From: Acidovorax sp.
GTDB taxonomy: Bacteria; Pseudomonadota; Gammaproteobacteria; Burkholderiales; Burkholderiaceae_C
Length of the DNA stretch: 8,772 nucleotides
Direction: 5' to 3'
Assembly (NCBI GenBank): GCA_011620245.1
Contig: WOZN01000410.1
Span: 1 to 8,772, forward strand
Shown: one piece after another, positions 6,697-8,772 of the stretch
Position numbering within the stretch: position 1 is the stretch's first letter
Layout: every line of letters starts with the position of its first letter
Program-made: the position numbers and the translations under genes
Notes under the pieces: generated by a model
Told to the model about the DNA's origin: nothing
Databases searched by the model: none
The model's input: only the letters and a program-made list of their open reading frames with translations

Positions 6697-6726
6697 CCGT
6701 ACGCTCGGCGAACGCCCCCGTCATTC

Positions 6727-7824
6727 ATGAACAATCCGCAAGCCTCCCCCGACCTCGCCAGCCTGCGCGCGCAAATCGACAACATCGACCAGCAACTGCT
6801 CACGCTGCTGAACCAGCGCGCGCTGGTGGCCGAGCGGGTGGGAGAAGTCAAAAAGCGCGAAGGCACGCCCTTCTTCCGCCCCGATCGCGTGGCGCAGGTG
6901 ATCGAAAAGATCCAGTCTGCCAACCCCGGCCCGCTCAAGGGCGCCCATGTGGCTGCCATCTGGCGCGAGATCATGTCAGCCTGCCTGGCGCTCGAATCGC
7001 CGCAACGCGTGGCCGTGCTGGGCCCGGAAGGCACGTTCTGCGAACAGGCGGCCATCGAATTCTTCGGCGGCGCCGCCGACCTGATGTATTGCGCCAATTT
7101 CGATGAGGTTTTCCATGCCACGGCGGCGGGCAGCGCGCAGTTTGGTGTGGTGGGTGTGGAGAACTCCACTGAAGGCGTGGTCACGCGCTCGCTCGACCTG
7201 TTCCTGCACACGCCCACCCATGTGGTCGGTGAAGTGAGCCTGCTGGTGCGCCACAACCTGCTGCGCACCAGCAATTCACTCGACGGCATCGAAGTGGTGC
7301 TGGCCCACCCGCAAGCGCTGGCCCAATGCCAGGACTGGTTGTCCAGGCACCTGCCGCATGCCGAGCGCCGTCCGGTCTCCAGCAACGCCGAAGGCGCGCG
7401 CCTGGCCACCACCAACCCCGCGTGGGCCGCCTTGTCCGGCGAGCGCGCAGCCCAGCAGTTCGGCCTGTACGTCGTGGCCCATGCCATCCAGGACGATGCC
7501 TACAACCGCACGCGGTTCGCCATCATCTGCCTGCCCCACACGCTGCAGACGCCGCCGCCTTCGGGCAAGGACTGCACCAGCCTCATCGTGTCGGTCCCCA
7601 ACCGGCCCGGCGCCGTGCATGACCTGCTCGTGCCGCTCAAGACCCACGGCGTGTCCATGACGCGTTTTGAATCGCGCCCGGCCCGCACCGGCCAGTGGGA
7701 GTATTACTTCTACATCGACATCGACGGCCATCCCGCCCAGCCCCATGTGGCACGGGCGCTGCAAGAGCTGCGCAGCCTGTGCGCGTTCTACAAGGTTCTG
7801 GGAACCTACCCTGTCTCAGCCTGA
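6727..7824 (+). CDS. pheA: Bifunctional chorismate mutase / prephenate dehydratase (P-protein)
   Basis: A 365-residue cytosolic enzyme making phenylpyruvate from chorismate through prephenate. The AroQ chorismate mutase domain covers about 10-92, with R14, R31 and K42 in the positions of E. coli R11, R28 and K39. The prephenate dehydratase domain covers about 94-275, opening with VAVLGPEGTFCEQAA and holding the catalytic TRF motif (T262-F264) after DDAYNR. The ACT regulatory domain covers about 283-362, with ESRP at 315-318; in this family ESRP takes part in phenylalanine feedback inhibition, so the enzyme should be Phe-sensitive. ATG 6727 is the first start codon after the serC stop and gives the normal N-terminus, though no Shine-Dalgarno sequence is visible. 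It shares a reading frame with serC and tyrA. No leader peptide with a Phe run or attenuator is visible upstream, unlike E. coli pheA. Confidence 0.97.
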   Translation: MNNPQASPDLASLRAQIDNIDQQLLTLLNQRALVAERVGEVKKREGTPFFRPDRVAQVIEKIQSANPGPLKGAHVAAIWREIMSACLALESPQRVAVLGPEGTFCEQAAIEFFGGAADLMYCANFDEVFHATAAGSAQFGVVGVENSTEGVVTRSLDLFLHTPTHVVGEVSLLVRHNLLRTSNSLDGIEVVLAHPQALAQCQDWLSRHLPHAERRPVSSNAEGARLATTNPAWAALSGERAAQQFGLYVVAHAIQDDAYNRTRFAIICLPHTLQTPPPSGKDCTSLIVSVPNRPGAVHDLLVPLKTHGVSMTRFESRPARTGQWEYYFYIDIDGHPAQPHVARALQELRSLCAFYKVLGTYPVSA

Positions 7825-7827
7825 GGA
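7823..7827 (+). promoter_or_regulatory. Ribosome-binding site of tyrA within the pheA stop
   Basis: GAGGA overlaps the last two bases of the pheA TGA and stands six bases before ATG 7834. It fixes the tyrA start and points to translational coupling of the two genes. Confidence 0.75.
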
Positions 7828-7833
7828 ACCGGC

Positions 7834-8706
7834 ATGTTTGAACAACTCGGCCTGATCGGCTGTGGCCTCATGGGCGGCTCTTTTGCCCTCGCGATGAAGA
7901 AGGCAGGTCTCGTCAAACGGGTGGTCGGCTACAGCAAATCTCCCTCCACCACCGACCGCGCCCGCCAGCTGGGCGTGATCGATGTCGAGGCCCCTTCGGC
8001 CCTGCTGGCCGTGGCGGGGGCCGACATCGTGCTGCTGGCCGTGCCGGTCGCCGCCACAGAGGCCACGCTCAAGGCCATCAAACACCTCGTCACCCCACGG
8101 ATGCTGATCATGGACGTGGGCTCCACCAAGGCCGATGTGGTGCAGGCAGCCCGGCGCTCGCTGCGCGACCAGGTGGGCTCTTTCGTGCCCGCCCACCCGA
8201 TCACCGGGCGCGAAGTCTCCGGCGTGGAACACGCCGATGCCGAGCTGTACAGCGGCCGCCGGGTCATCCTCACCCCCATCGAGCGAACCCTCACAGCGCA
8301 GTTGCAAAAGGCCCAGGAGGTATGGACGGCGCTGGGGTGCCGGGTGACCAGCATGTCACCCGAATCGCACGATGCCGCCTTCGCAGCAGTCAGCCACCTG
8401 CCCCACCTGCTGGCATTTGCCATGATGAACAGCATCACCGGGCAACCGGACGGCGATGATTTCCTGTCGCTGGCGGGCCCGGGCTTTCGCGATTTCACCC
8501 GCATCGCTGCGAGCGACCCCAAGATGTGGCGCGACATTCTGCTGTCCAACCGCGAAGAACTGCTGGCCCAGTCGCGCCTGTTCCAGCAGGCCCTGCACAC
8601 CTTTGAGCAGGCCATGGAAAAGGGCGACGCACAGCGCCTCGAAGACATGCTCACCCTGGCCAGCGAAACCCGTGCACATTGGCGCATGGGCGCAAAGAGA
8701 ACATGA
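7834..8706 (+). CDS. tyrA: Prephenate dehydrogenase (TyrA family)
   Basis: A 290-residue cytosolic enzyme that oxidatively decarboxylates prephenate to 4-hydroxyphenylpyruvate for tyrosine. The Rossmann dinucleotide-binding motif GLIGCGLMGGS is at 6-16, followed by VVGYSKS. The substrate-site histidines expected in the family are in HPITG (H121) and SHLPHL (H188, H191). The C-terminal helical dimerisation domain covers about 165-285. The length fits a core TyrA alone: no chorismate mutase domain as in E. coli TyrA, no ACT domain, and no fused EPSP synthase as in Pseudomonas and Acinetobacter. NAD versus NADP preference cannot be told with confidence; S34 and K35 after the second strand would suit either. 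It follows pheA after 9 bases, with its ribosome-binding site in the pheA stop. The usual next gene, aroA, is not reached. Confidence 0.96.
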   Translation: MFEQLGLIGCGLMGGSFALAMKKAGLVKRVVGYSKSPSTTDRARQLGVIDVEAPSALLAVAGADIVLLAVPVAATEATLKAIKHLVTPRMLIMDVGSTKADVVQAARRSLRDQVGSFVPAHPITGREVSGVEHADAELYSGRRVILTPIERTLTAQLQKAQEVWTALGCRVTSMSPESHDAAFAAVSHLPHLLAFAMMNSITGQPDGDDFLSLAGPGFRDFTRIAASDPKMWRDILLSNREELLAQSRLFQQALHTFEQAMEKGDAQRLEDMLTLASETRAHWRMGAKRT

Positions 8707-8734
8707 CTTACGCAAAGCAGGCCCAGGCAAGCCG

Positions 8735-8751
8735 CCTGCCACAAAGGCAGG
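8735..8751. repeat. Small inverted repeat downstream of tyrA
   Basis: CCTGCC (8735-8740) and GGCAGG (8746-8751) pair over 6 bp around ACAAA. It is followed by ordinary sequence and not by a T-run, so termination is doubtful. The remaining 66 bases after tyrA hold no recognisable gene. Confidence 0.3.
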
Positions 8752-8772
8752 TACCGTTGTGGCATCCTTGTT

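Noticed and set aside
6693..7487. A 264-codon minus-strand frame over pheA
   Set aside because: Shadow of pheA; Ser/Arg/Thr-rich translation without domain or ribosome-binding site.
7929..8765. A 278-codon minus-strand frame over tyrA
   Set aside because: Shadow of tyrA with low-complexity Ser/Arg/Ala-rich translation.
8703..8772. ATG overlapping the tyrA stop (ATGA), open to the window end
   Set aside because: The 23 visible codons do not resemble the start of AroA or any family I know, and they contain a small hairpin. Sequence beyond the window would be needed to decide.

Overview
The window looks like a chromosomal housekeeping region of a betaproteobacterium, most likely a member of the Comamonadaceae (Acidovorax/Rhodoferax-like). 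The reasons are the tmRNA tag ANDERFALAA, the OmpA-family protein with a short Trp/Cys-containing N-terminal segment typical of Burkholderiales, the GC-rich codon use, the gene order, and an intergenic repeat of a type I recall from Comamonadaceae. Every gene is intact and recognisable. I see no mobile element, CRISPR array, phage gene or toxin-antitoxin pair, and no candidate for a wholly new system. The interest lies in regulation and gene arrangement.

Left half, minus strand (10-2563), read right to left: an OmpA-family peptidoglycan-binding protein with its own strong terminator; ubiG (ubiquinone O-methyltransferase); a HAD phosphatase usually named gph, whose motifs and position beside ubiG resemble the MurNAc-6-phosphate phosphatase MupP; and ssrA (tmRNA), closed by a strong intrinsic terminator. 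The likely ssrA promoter overlaps the stop codon of the phosphatase gene.

A divergent intergenic region (2564-2787) separates the OmpA gene from gyrA and must hold both promoters. It contains candidate -10 boxes on both strands and small hairpins in the OmpA mRNA leader.

Right half, plus strand (2788-8772): gyrA, a 99-bp spacer with palindromes and a terminator-like hairpin, then serC, pheA and tyrA. This is the start of the gyrA-serC-pheA-(hisHb)-tyrA-aroA-cmk-rpsA 'supraoperon' known from Pseudomonas and relatives, without the hisHb aminotransferase gene. PheA makes phenylpyruvate and TyrA makes 4-hydroxyphenylpyruvate from the shared intermediate prephenate. SerC supplies serine and, in organisms with the DXP-independent route, also serves pyridoxal phosphate synthesis. 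The window ends 66 bases after tyrA, where aroA would be expected next.
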